Shown here: positions 25,035-34,651 of the stretch, one piece after another
Layout: each line of letters starts with the position of its first letter
Numbering within the stretch: the first letter of the stretch is position 1
Origin: Pohlia nutans
Lineage: Eukaryota; Streptophyta; Bryopsida; Bryales; Mniaceae
Assembly: GCA_022496805.1 (NCBI GenBank)
Contig: CM040096.1
Span: 9,301,501-9,365,500 of the forward strand
Direction of reading: 5' to 3'
DNA length: 64,000 nt
Program-made: the position numbers and the translations under genes
The notes under the pieces: generated by a model
Told to the model about the DNA's origin: nothing
Seen by the model: the letters and a program-made list of their open reading frames with translations, nothing else
Databases searched by the model: none

Positions 25035-25605
25035 CCCCTAACTGCCCAACCGTTCATTTTTTGGACAATGTACAGATTTCATCCACGTTTTCTCATCCAT
25101 CATGCACTTTGTTGCTAGGAATAAAAATACTACAAAATTCTATGGCAAGATAGCTTCATGCATATGTGATCTGATTAGAAAGGGGATGATTTGTGAAAAA
25201 ATTATGCCTCATTTCATGTTGCAATGATTCACCAAAAAAATTGAAGATTTTAGTCTAAATGTGCTCTTGAAAAAATTAACTCATAAAATTAAGCAACCAA
25301 AAAATCTCCAAAAATCACTACACTTAGAGTATTACATTTCAACCCATCACAACAAATCTCATCCATAGATTGTCAATATCTTATTCGTAATTGAATTTCA
25401 AAATTTTTGAATTTCAAGTTTCAAAATTTATACAAAAACATTAGTGATAGCAATCGTAGATCTAACCGTATGGATAGAATCTAAAATTTACAATGTACAA
25501 CTTTTATTCATACCTCAAGTTCAAAATATCCATCTTGGTTGCAATTTAGGATTCATCTTTTCAAACTACCCAAACTGGACAAGGGTGAGGACGTTTAGGG
25601 GTTAA
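25031..25605. mobile_element. TTAA-bounded element T1, copy abutting T2
   Basis: Begins TTAACCCCTAACTGCCCAAC and ends TGAGGACGTTTAGGGGTTAA. It shares one TTAA with the T2 element on its left. Same orientation as 40717-41293, opposite to 52831-53365. Confidence 0.88.
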
Positions 25606-25949
25606 AATAAGAAATTGGGCACTGAGATCAATTGTCTCCAGATCTGCAAGCTAGGATTGTTGTTATTTCTCCTTAGAAAGAACAACCAATTGGCCTTGGG
25701 ACCTTGGCTTGTAGATCCATTTTTACTCCATATTCTATTAAGATCAGAAATCACATGAGGTTTGTACCTAAAATCTCAAAAATTCAGGAACTACAACACC
25801 TAGAATCTCAAAAATTACTCCATTTTCAATCAACAATATGTAGAAGTGTGATTTTTTGGAGATAACTATGGAGGGATCACAAGATCAAAAAATATTATCA
25901 TGTCTGCATATGAATTTTGTATGAAAGGGGTGCACTATGTTAAATCAAC

Positions 25950-26218
25950 CCCAGGGGTGCACTATGTTAAATTTGTGAAAGTATACACGAATGCACAAAA
26001 AGGGTATTTAATTTGAACATCACCGTACAAAGTATAGATACAATGGACATATCTAGAGCTGAAAAATATTGACGTATACTTACATTAAACATATATTCAG
26101 GACAAAATATATCTATATACAAAGGTTTTTAGACATATAAACCCTCATATACAAGGGACATTTAGAGGGGGTCATGAACACAAGTGATTCTCAAACACAA
26201 TGTAGAGTGCACCCCGGG
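25950..26218. mobile_element. hAT-like MITE, copy 1
   Basis: 269 bases, ends CCCAGGGGTGCACTATG and AGAGTGCACCCCGGG, flanked by AAATCAAC and AGATCAAC, an 8-base duplication with one change. A stray extra copy of the left end lies at 25927-25945. Confidence 0.78.
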
Positions 26219-26739
26219 AGATCAACATTTGGTCAAGTCATGCTTACACCACCAAGTGCATTAGAAGAAAGGAATTGGTGTTGGTATCAAAGGTCAGTAT
26301 AGGAGGTCCCTAATGGTTTTAGTATCCTCTACCTTATAATGGCTGCCTACAAAATTTCTATTCGCACATCATGGACTCAATGTCCGTTTGCAGGATCAAT
26401 GTTGTTTTCAAGGCAACTTGTGATGCAACTTCTAAACTGGTTATAAACTAGATAATGATCAGTCCTGAGCATTATGGTACATAATGTCAAGGTTTTCTAC
26501 TCAATTAAGAATGTTCAGATTTACATTTTTTGACTACATAATGCTCAAGAACATTATGGTACATAATGTCAAGTTATTCGACTCAACTAAGAATGTCCAA
26601 ATTTGTACCTTTTGGTTGATTGATCTAAGGGTTAAAAGTGAAAAAGATTATGGATCATAATCCTATTCTGACTAACAGTGACACAGTTGCCACATATATA
26701 ATGGAATTTACATCAATGGCATAAAATAAACTACAGTAC

Positions 26740-27502
26740 CTGGATATTGTTGAGAGGCTCTAGAGGACGAATCTCGGTGTCGAAGTGCTGAATAATATCA
26801 CAAGATTCCGGAGCTGCCTCAGTGTTCTCTGGAGGAAGCAATAATAATAAAGAACTACCAGGAGGAACTTGAATTAACTCCGCTTCAGGGATGGTCTCGT
26901 GCTCGACTAGATCCTCGGACGATGCCAATGGAACATGATCCATCACTGCATGCCAAAGCGAGCTGAGTGAGAATTTGAGCGCTCACACCTCGAAGTTATT
27001 GTAGCAGACCTTCGCTACAATGACATCCTACACACTTGCCACACTGTAGCACACTCTTCACACATTCAAACTGTAAACTACATGCACACTAGAGCACACT
27101 CGCCACATTCAAACTGTCTGCATACTGTGGCAAACTCGTCACACATTCAAACTGTAAACTACATGCACACTAGAGCACACTCGCCACACATTCAAACTGT
27201 AAACTATATGCACACTAGAGCACACTCGTCACACGTTCAAACTGTCTGCATACTGTAGCACACTCGTCACACATTCAAACTGTATGCACAGTAGAGCACA
27301 CTCGTCACACATTCAAACTGTCTGCACACTAGGGCACACTCGTCACACATTCAAACTGCGAAAAAATAAAGTTAGAAGCCCAGGTGTTAAGATTGAAGAG
27401 GTTTGAGTATTATACCTAATAGATTAGGAGTCTGAACTTGAGAATCAGGCTGCTCTTTGATCTGTTCATGCCAATCTTGGCTAAGAAACTGGGATTCGAA
27501 TG
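26740..27502 (-). CDS. Unrecognised gene, two compatible internal exons
   Basis: Two minus-strand segments have the look of exons. 27502-27416 has an acceptor (TTGCAG) and donor (TTAG|GTATAA) and encodes FESQFLSQDWHEQIKEQPDS and eight more residues. 26945-26740 has an acceptor (GCATGCAG) and donor (CCAG|GTACTG) and encodes a 68-residue segment rich in Glu and Pro with PPGSSLLLLLPP. Phases match (one base plus two bases make a Val codon), and the join gives about 97 open residues of varied, non-low-complexity composition. No family is recognised. First and last exons are not identified; a frame at 27693-27481 starting MMMPSGLG could be a 5' exon but its splice to the rest is unclear. It could be a decayed gene. 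Confidence 0.4.
27030..27358. repeat. Minisatellite in the intron of the unrecognised gene
   Basis: About eight irregular direct units of 35-48 bases are built from CACACTCGTCACACATTCAA, ACTGTAAACTACATGCACAC and TAGAG, with a shorter variant containing CTGCATACTGTAG. Units differ by whole-block gain or loss. It lies between the putative splice sites at 27415 and 26946. Confidence 0.88.
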
Positions 27503-28256
27503 CTGCAACAGTGTGTAGAACTACACACAGCTAGCCAGCTCCTGTTGATCGGCCTCTGACTCCGATCCAAGACTCCAAAACCAGCCATTTCTCTCATGCG
27601 CTGCAAGCATGAAAGTCTTCCCAGCAGCTGCTCATCACATCGGCCACTGTGCACTCTGCTTTCTTCTTTCCCAAGGCCGGACGGCATCATCATTCCGGGT
27701 ACTAGAGTACTAAAGAACGTTGGGAATCACGACAAGGCTATGTTTATTGCGTCAGAATCGTAAGGAAAACAGTGAAGAAAAATGTTTACAACTCAATGAT
27801 TGTGTGAAATGCAAACATTGTGATTTTCTTAAACCACAAATGTTTTCATGGCCAATCTCCCCGCAAACCCTAAAAACTTGTAGGACAATTGATGCTCAGT
27901 AGCCTTACAAAATGATGAAGTCCGGATTTCGGGAGCCATCCCGTCACACTCTAAACAAATGCTATCAAAATTTGAAAACTCGGAACAAGCAAACTACTTC
28001 CCACTCCCAAACCCTAAAACTCAAGAAACTCATTCGGGAAGGTGAAATTACTCACACTCGCATCTGCATTCTAAGGAAAGTTTGTCACATAGCGAAGACT
28101 AAAACAAAGAGCAACCTCCGTCCATGGCAATGACAGTCCCAACCTAACGCCCAAGTTGTTGAACAAACCTTGGAAGCTACGAGAGCACAGTGAAAAGCAA
28201 TCATAACCAGATTTGGGAAAACAATTTGCGGAAAAAACTGAAGGGCGATTACACTA

Positions 28257-28587
28257 GGGGGGTGTCACACCTCTTTTTTCCCATTCTCAATCTTCATAAA
28301 ATGCGTACGTGGCACTTTCTCCTTGAATTGTGGAGGACCCATTCTCTGAAGATTAAGAAGTTTCATTCTTCTCCTCGAGAACTGAAGAATGAGCGTGAAA
28401 CCATGAAGATTGAGAAGTTGTGGAGAAGATTACAGTAACAAATTGTGTCCATTCTCAATCTTCACACGGTGTGAAGGAGAGTCACACCACCTTCTTCATA
28501 GAGAATGGTCACGTCTGACTCTACGTTTCTCTCCCAAGGTTCTCAATCTCCAGAGAATCAAACTTCTCGGAAGAGGTGTGAACCCTT
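28257..28587. repeat. Possible MITE with GGGTGTCACACCTCTT ends
   Basis: Right end AAGAGGTGTGAACCCTT mirrors the left. The interior repeats TTCTCAATCTTCA several times in both orientations. Confidence 0.5.
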
Positions 28588-28676
28588 ATTTGTTCAAGAG
28601 CAAAGGAATGTAGAATGTAGAGAGCAAAGGACCATCTCCCTCATAAATAAGAGGAGCCTTGTTGTGAAAAATAACA

Positions 28677-28995
28677 CATAACATTTAGTAGCGTCTGTGA
28701 CTACTACCTTCCCCCAACATAATGATGCGGAATATTCCACATCATTTCATCCCCAATGAAATGATGTGGAATATTCTACATCACATCAGTAGTTATGGGG
28801 GGCACGTGGCATTAAGCAAGAGCAACTAACCATGGTTAACAGTAATCGAAAGCACTCATTTAGTCACAATTCAATAGTGTCCTGTAGTTGTTTATTTGAT
28901 TCAATAGCCCATTCAATTACAGATCACTGGTCACTCCATTTATAAAGGTAGATGAAACTAAAAATCAACCTTCTCGAAAGCTACTGAATGTTATG
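28677..28995. repeat. Three-copy TIR repeat, copy A
   Basis: Ends CATAACATTTAGTAGC and GCTACTGAATGTTATG. It contains a palindrome (ATGATGTGGAATATTCCACA type), TTTATAAA and the ATTGAATCAAATAAAC block. Inverted relative to copies B and C. The target duplication is not clear. Confidence 0.78.
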
Positions 28996-29049
28996 CATGT
29001 TGAGCCATGGAGGTGGTAAAATATACAAACGGAAATACAACCAAAATGT

Positions 29050-29230
29050 GTGAATGAGGGTATTAAAGTGCAAGTATTCACTCCAACCTTTTGCCCGCAT
29101 TTTTGCAACAAGCTTTCAAAGAAAGACATGGCCCATGCCTCCTTAACCTGCGATGGCAAAACCCCACAATTTCAATTCACAAGTAAAAAACAATTGTTTT
29201 GATGAGAGTCTCGCAATTGCAAATGTGAAT
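29050..29230. repeat. Dispersed repeat, copy 1 (partner at 30340)
   Basis: About 170 bases with blocks TATTCRCTCCA, GCAACAAGCTTT and AAAACAAYTRTTTTG shared with 30340-30510. A weak frame on the minus strand is not conserved between copies. Confidence 0.55.
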
Positions 29231-29942
29231 TACAAGATGCACCACATCACAGAGTCAAGTTTAACAAGCTCATAGCCTAGCACCACCTAATGTAATAGAA
29301 TACATTAGAATACAATAGAGGTTATCAAACCTTTGTCATATAATCCAACTGAAATGACTTCACAAAAGTGTTGAAAAGTAGTATCAAAAGTCAAGATTAT
29401 CTTAGAAAGTTTGATACCTCTTTATTCTGTCAAGTTTCCAATGAATGTACAACTCAAATCAAGTGAAGTTGGTGATTGGTTGGACTTTGTGAAGCACCAA
29501 GGATTATGTCTCCATTCACAAACTTTTCATAATCATCTCAAGGATTGTGTTGCGACTTGCCCAAAGGGTGGGCCAGTAGAGATAAACAAGATTATCGTTC
29601 TCATTTTCTTTCTTTTTGATTTTTTGTCCCAGAAGTGTAGTAAGACATAATCTTCTTGTAGGTGAAGGTTTCATCCAAGGTTGATAATCCTAACTAGCAA
29701 CATTAGGAATTTTTATTTTTAGATCAAGTCTTCTTGTACTTGTGTTGCTTTGGATAACCGATCTAAATGCATTGAACTAGTACGTCATATGAATGTTGTA
29801 AAAACTCTTTGAAATTGTTTAGTCATGAAGCTTTGAACCTCTGAAATGATTGTCATGGTACAATACACATGAGGTGTAAGTTGTTGGAAAGCTATTGGAG
29901 GCAAGGAACTTTAGAACTCCAAAATAATTGTTGTGGTACACA

Positions 29943-30213
29943 CTCGGAGGGTGCACTCTACATTATTTTTGAGAATCGCGTGCGTTCATGACCCCTTTTA
30001 AAAAACCCCTTGTATACGAGAGGTCATATGTCTAAATACCTTTGTATACAGATATATTCCGTTTTAAATATATGTTTAGTGTAAGTATACGTGAAATTTT
30101 TTAGTTCTAAATGTGTTTATTGTATGTATACGTAATACAACATTGTTCAAATTAATACCCCTTTTGTACACTCACGTATACTTGTACATGTTTAGTACAG
30201 TGCACCCCCCGAG
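29943..30213. mobile_element. hAT-like MITE, copy 2 (inverted)
   Basis: 271 bases, ends CTCGGAGGGTGCACTCTAC and GTACAGTGCACCCCCCGAG, flanked by an exact 8-base duplication GGTACACA. The interior matches copy 1 in reverse. Confidence 0.85.
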
Positions 30214-30339
30214 GGTACACATGAGGTGTTGTAAGGTAACTATACCTTAGTATACTATATTCTATCATATCTTCAAATCTGACTTGTCATATTTTCAAGC
30301 CTATCCATATCTTCAATTGGTTGTTGTCTTGGGGGTATT

Positions 30340-30510
30340 TGGAAATTGCAAGAGGGGTGATCAGAGTGAGAGTATTCGCTCCAGTTTTTACAATAGCCGT
30401 TGCAACAAGCTTTTGAGGGAGGACATGGCCTATCTCCTTGAAGGTGATCATGGAACCCCACAGTTTCAATTCGCGTGTAGAAAACAACTATTTTGGTGAG
30501 AGTCTTGCAA
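30340..30510. repeat. Dispersed repeat, copy 2
   Basis: Partner of 29050-29230; possibly a fragment of an old coding element, but no domain is recognised. Confidence 0.55.
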
Positions 30511-31383
30511 TTGTGTGTATAGATTAAAGTAGAAGTATCCATAGTTGATAAATAAGGTTTTGAGCATGAAAATGTTGAAGTTTCATTGATGAGATTCTTT
30601 TTTTTCCATAGAGAAACAAAGATATTGTAGAATGGTCATTTTTTTGAATTTTTTTTTCAAAATTATTATTATTATTATTTTATTTTATTTTTAATTTTTA
30701 AGTGAAATATTCTTTGAAACCTATGACTAATATATAGGTTCACCTATAACCAACAATAATGAGATCAATTCCCAAACATAATGTTGTTTTGTGTTGGTTG
30801 CTCTATATTGGCTTTTGGGTTCATGAAACGCGGCCTCTATGTCTACAGATTAGTTCTGGGGTACTTATCGGCGATAGATACCTTTACCTTGCGAGATGCT
30901 AACATGTAGGAATTTTGTCATAGAGTCACTCTTCCAAGCTATGACATCCATAAGAAAAAAATTGAGGCATTCAAGAGGCCCCAATCCTTCAGCAGCAGAA
31001 ATCAGACTGAAAAAATAAAATAATAATTTAATTTAAATTTTTTTGTCCAATGTAGACAGGCGCCTATCCACGTTGGACAACAATTTTATTTTTATTTTAT
31101 TTTTACTTTATTTTATTTATTTTTTAAATTATATAATATCATTATTATAAATTTTCAATCTTATTTCTACTGCTAAAGGAGTGAGGGCCTCTTAAAGGCC
31201 TCAAATATTTTCTAAGGCGTGATGAGAAGTTCTATGTCTGTAATTTGATCTCCTTGCAGTTGTGTACTGTACAACAACATCTATGCCTAATATTTTTAAT
31301 ATGGACGTGGTGCTTGATGCCAATATGGGCCTTGAACACCATGCTTTAACACTATTCCTTATTGCACAAGTATGGCTTTTCTA

Positions 31384-31702
31384 CCGTACGTGGAAGGCAG
31401 GGTCGGCAGAAAATAATTCCCCAAAAAAATGCCGAAAAAAAATAAAAAATTATTAAGTATTTTGTCAAAATCAACAAAAATAAAGTCGACAAAAAGCCGA
31501 AAAAAATTAGAATAAAAACATAACACTCAACGAAAATCGTAGACAAAAAAATAAAATAAAACGTTTAGCTATCGGATTTTTTTTAATGTTAGCTATTAAT
31601 AGCCGATTTCTTAATAATTACTTTTGAAAGTGCCGACCTCCACTGTTTCAACTTTTATTAATTATTCGACATGAAAGTGCCGACCTTGCCTTCCACGTAC
31701 GG
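31384..31702. mobile_element. TA-flanked MITE with CCGTACGTGGAAGGCA ends
   Basis: 319 bases, flanked by TA. Inverted ends CCGTACGTGGAAGGCARGGT. Taking it out restores GGCTTTTCTATTAGTG, a CACTA-type terminus, so it too sits in the end of another element. Confidence 0.8.
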
Positions 31703-32104
31703 TATTAGTGTTCTCAATAGGGATTTTTGAATGAAAGGTACACAATGCTATTGTAGAAGCATCATTCTTCACTTTGATCAAGTCAAGGCAACTCAAAAAT
31801 GTTGTCCAACTATTGATATGTACAAGCAACTTTTAAGGCCTTATTCACATGTAAGTCCCATTCCAACCTATTGATATGATGAGCGAAAAACAAGTCATAC
31901 TAGGCTGACTTAGACATTTAAATGGAAATGTGGGCAGGGACAAGTCTCACATGAAATCAGGTTTTTAACACAATTTTTCCATTTGAAATCGATTGATGAG
32001 ATTCTGACGTGTATGAAGAAAATTAAATTAGGGGTGAATTGTTTGGTGTCGGAACCTTATCTTCTGAAGAGATATTTTACATTGTGTTTTTTTAATATGT
32101 GTTA

Positions 32105-32324
32105 AGGTAGACGTACCTTAAACCACCACGATACCTAAAACCACCAACTTCTACACCCCTCTTTCATTTCAGGAAGGAAATGTAGGCTTTCATTACATGA
32201 CTTATGCATCAATTGCTCAAAAGTTAAGTCATGTACCGACAACGTACATTTCCTCCCTAAAATGAAGAAAGGGTGTAGAAGTTGGTGGTTTTAGGTGTCA
32301 TGGTGGTTTAAGGTACGTCTACCT
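32105..32324. mobile_element. TA-flanked fold-back MITE, relative of 46294-46736
   Basis: 220 bases, flanked by TA, ends AGGTAGACGTACC followed by AAACCACCA. It is almost a perfect hairpin: arms of about 90 bases run toward a short centre near 32200. It shares the AAACCACCAACTT block with the copy at 46294. Confidence 0.85.
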
Positions 32325-32334
32325 TATTTCTAAC

Positions 32335-32609
32335 CCCAACTATAAATCCCCTCGACAATAATGCAAGAGGACAAAAACTGCCCCCTATTCTGTGTATGTA
32401 GGAGCCCACCTTAAAAAACAACCCTCTCTTCCAAAGGTTTAAAATTCTTGAGGGGGTCCTCCTAGTCTACTTTGGGGCCATAGGTTGCAATTTAGCCAAA
32501 AAAATTGCCAAAAAAAGACCCTAGGATGCTCAAAATGGAAATTTCAAAAAATGGGGCTCATTAGTGAATAGTGCTTGCATTAATGTCGAGGGGGGATTTA
32601 GAGTCGGGG
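32335..32609. mobile_element. Mutator-like MITE, copy 1
   Basis: 275 bases flanked by the 9-base direct repeat ATTTCTAAC (32326-32334 and 32610-32618). Inverted ends contain TAAATCCCC and ATGCAAG. The 9-base duplication is typical of the Mutator superfamily. It landed one base from the right TA of the MITE ending at 32324. Confidence 0.85.
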
Positions 32610-32655
32610 ATTTCTAACTGTTTGACCGTAGGCAAGAGAGTTGCAATAGGACATG

Positions 32656-32974
32656 CATAACATTCACTAGCCTTCCAAGAGGCTGCCTTTTAGTTTCATC
32701 TACCTTTATATATAGAATGACGAGTGATTTGTAATTTAATGGACTATTGAATCAAATAAACAATTACAAAACACTGTTGAGTGTGATTGAGTGAGTGCTT
32801 TGGATTACTGTTCACCATGGTTGATTGCTCTTGCTTAATGCCACCTGCCCCCAAAGCTACTGATGTGATGTGGAATATCCCACATCATTTCATTGGGGGG
32901 ATGAAATGATGTGGGATATTCCACATCATTCTGTTGGGGGAAGGCAGCAGTCACAGAGGCTACTGAATGTTATG
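32656..32974. repeat. Three-copy TIR repeat, copy B
   Basis: 319 bases, ends CATAACATTCACTAGCC and GGCTACTGAATGTTATG, near-identical in layout to copy A, with the GGGATATTCCACATCATT hairpin on the right. Confidence 0.8.
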
Positions 32975-33118
32975 TGCATGATCCTAAGGAGGGACAGGTA
33001 CATTAACTTTTTTTAATCTGGATCATTGGAATGCTTTTCTCTTGTGTCAGTTTAAGATTCATGGAAAGGAAATAATGTTGGAAGTTGGAACCACTGTAAA
33101 GCGCCATATGTACTACTG

Positions 33119-33241
33119 CACTAGTGGAAAAGGAGGCATTGTGAAGGGAGGTGCATGTCCATGTAAGTGCATGTAAGTGCTGCCCAGTTCGACGCATGTT
33201 CAGATCATTTGCTAGGGCACCTCCATCGGCAGTGCCTAGTG
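33119..33241. mobile_element. CACTA-type MITE, diverged copy 4
   Basis: Begins CACTAGTGGAAAAGGAGGCA and ends GGCAGTGCCTAGTG. Flanks are CTG and TTG, an imperfect duplication. Interior similarity to copies 1-3 is weak but includes the GGGCA-CTCC block. Confidence 0.6.
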
Positions 33242-33630
33242 TTGGCTCTAGAGTCTAGAATTGTAATTGTTTAAAAAACATTGTATCATTGTTATGGGTG
33301 AAATTAAAGGTGTTGGTATTGAGGCACTGTTGAATTCACAATTGGGGCACTTATAGCATCCACAGCCCTTAACAATTTTCACTCCATATACAGCCATTTG
33401 CTGGTTATGTACAGTACCCACCAACAAGTTTACGTTCACAGCAGTTATTCTTCAGAAACAAGGCACATATCTCCAATTTCAAATTGCCACCATTTGCTCA
33501 AAAATGATCCAAATCACAAACCGCAAAGTGCGTTGGAGAGATAATGAAATCTACTTTACTAATATATTGGGCATTTGCAAAAAAACTTATAGATTTATAT
33601 GTAAATATAGCGGATTTTTTGACAAACTAT

Positions 33631-33834
33631 CTACCATCTACTGCTACCACCATTAGCTTTTATTATAGCCTTCATATGGTGAGACATGCTAGCAAGGAGA
33701 ACTTCAATCATCTCTAAAGACACCTCTTCCCATGTCCTTTGAATGGTGTTGACTAATTCTTCTTTGTTTTGCGGTAGCTCTTCCTTTTGAATAATATCTT
33801 TCAAACTCTTCCTTTTTGACAAACTATCTACCAT
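33631..33834 (-). pseudogene. C-terminal fragment of a second Tc1-like transposase
   Basis: 67 open codons end in the Tc1-type C-terminus: EELVNTIQRTWEEVS, LLASMSHHMKAIIKANGG and a final W. It belongs to a different lineage from the copy at 35690-37327. A 22-base direct repeat (TTTTTGACAAACTATCTACC plus AT) brackets it at 33615-33636 and 33813-33834. The N-terminal two thirds are absent. Confidence 0.75.
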
Positions 33835-34651
33835 TTGAATTGAGAATTAGAGCATCAACACTTACAAATTTGAGTGAATTCTTTTCTCCCAGTTGATGTT
33901 ATGCCCACCAAAATCCTAAAGAAGCAATGAATCCTTCCAATTTTACTATTTGTACAAAGTTGCAAGCTCAAGAAACAAAACCACTAGCATTGCAACTACT
34001 CACCAAAAACACTCACACAATGTATCCACAAGCTACCACATTGCTTGAACGAAGTATGTTTTTTGTTGAAAGGTTGTTGGAGATCCATATATGAAGCTCA
34101 AACTCACAAAAATCTAAAGTGTGTTGGCTCAAGAAGAATGGATGTTGTCTTCACGGTGTAGGAGCTACAAACACAACTTGGAGTGCAATTAATGCAATCA
34201 GATTTTTCTTAGACACATGGCTCAAATTTGCATACTAATGACATCTAGAATGTAGTTAACTTGTTTCTAAACAAACATGTGGCAGTTTCTTGAAGTTTGG
34301 AGTGGTAAATTGGGAGATATGATTTTTCAAAGTTGCACTTTTTTTTCACTGGCACTTGGAGTTCGAAAATTTGAACGTAAACTTGTTGGTGGGTACTGTA
34401 CATGCAAATGTGCCAGCGTGATGCAAGGGCCAAGACAGACATGCCAAACATGGGGGTTGGCATAGGAGGTCAGCGTGACTTAGTTTGAAGGCCATGGCCG
34501 TGCCCCAAACAATCAAAAGAAACTGCTCACAATCTAGCTTTTTCAACAATGAATCACCTTGTCATTAATTCTCTTCGTGCTTGCAGGAACAATTTGCAGT
34601 ATTCCACCCGAGCTATCAATTGAGAGGTGGGAGCTCCAGGCCTTCAGATTC

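Noticed and set aside
27030..27358. Regular repeats that might suggest a CRISPR array
   Set aside because: Units are irregular, without unique spacers of constant length, and the context is a spliced plant genome; it is a minisatellite.
28677..28995. Solo LTR of a retrotransposon (TATA-like and AATAAA-like motifs)
   Set aside because: All three copies have inverted CATAACATT ends instead of TG...CA, and no 4-6 base duplication was found.
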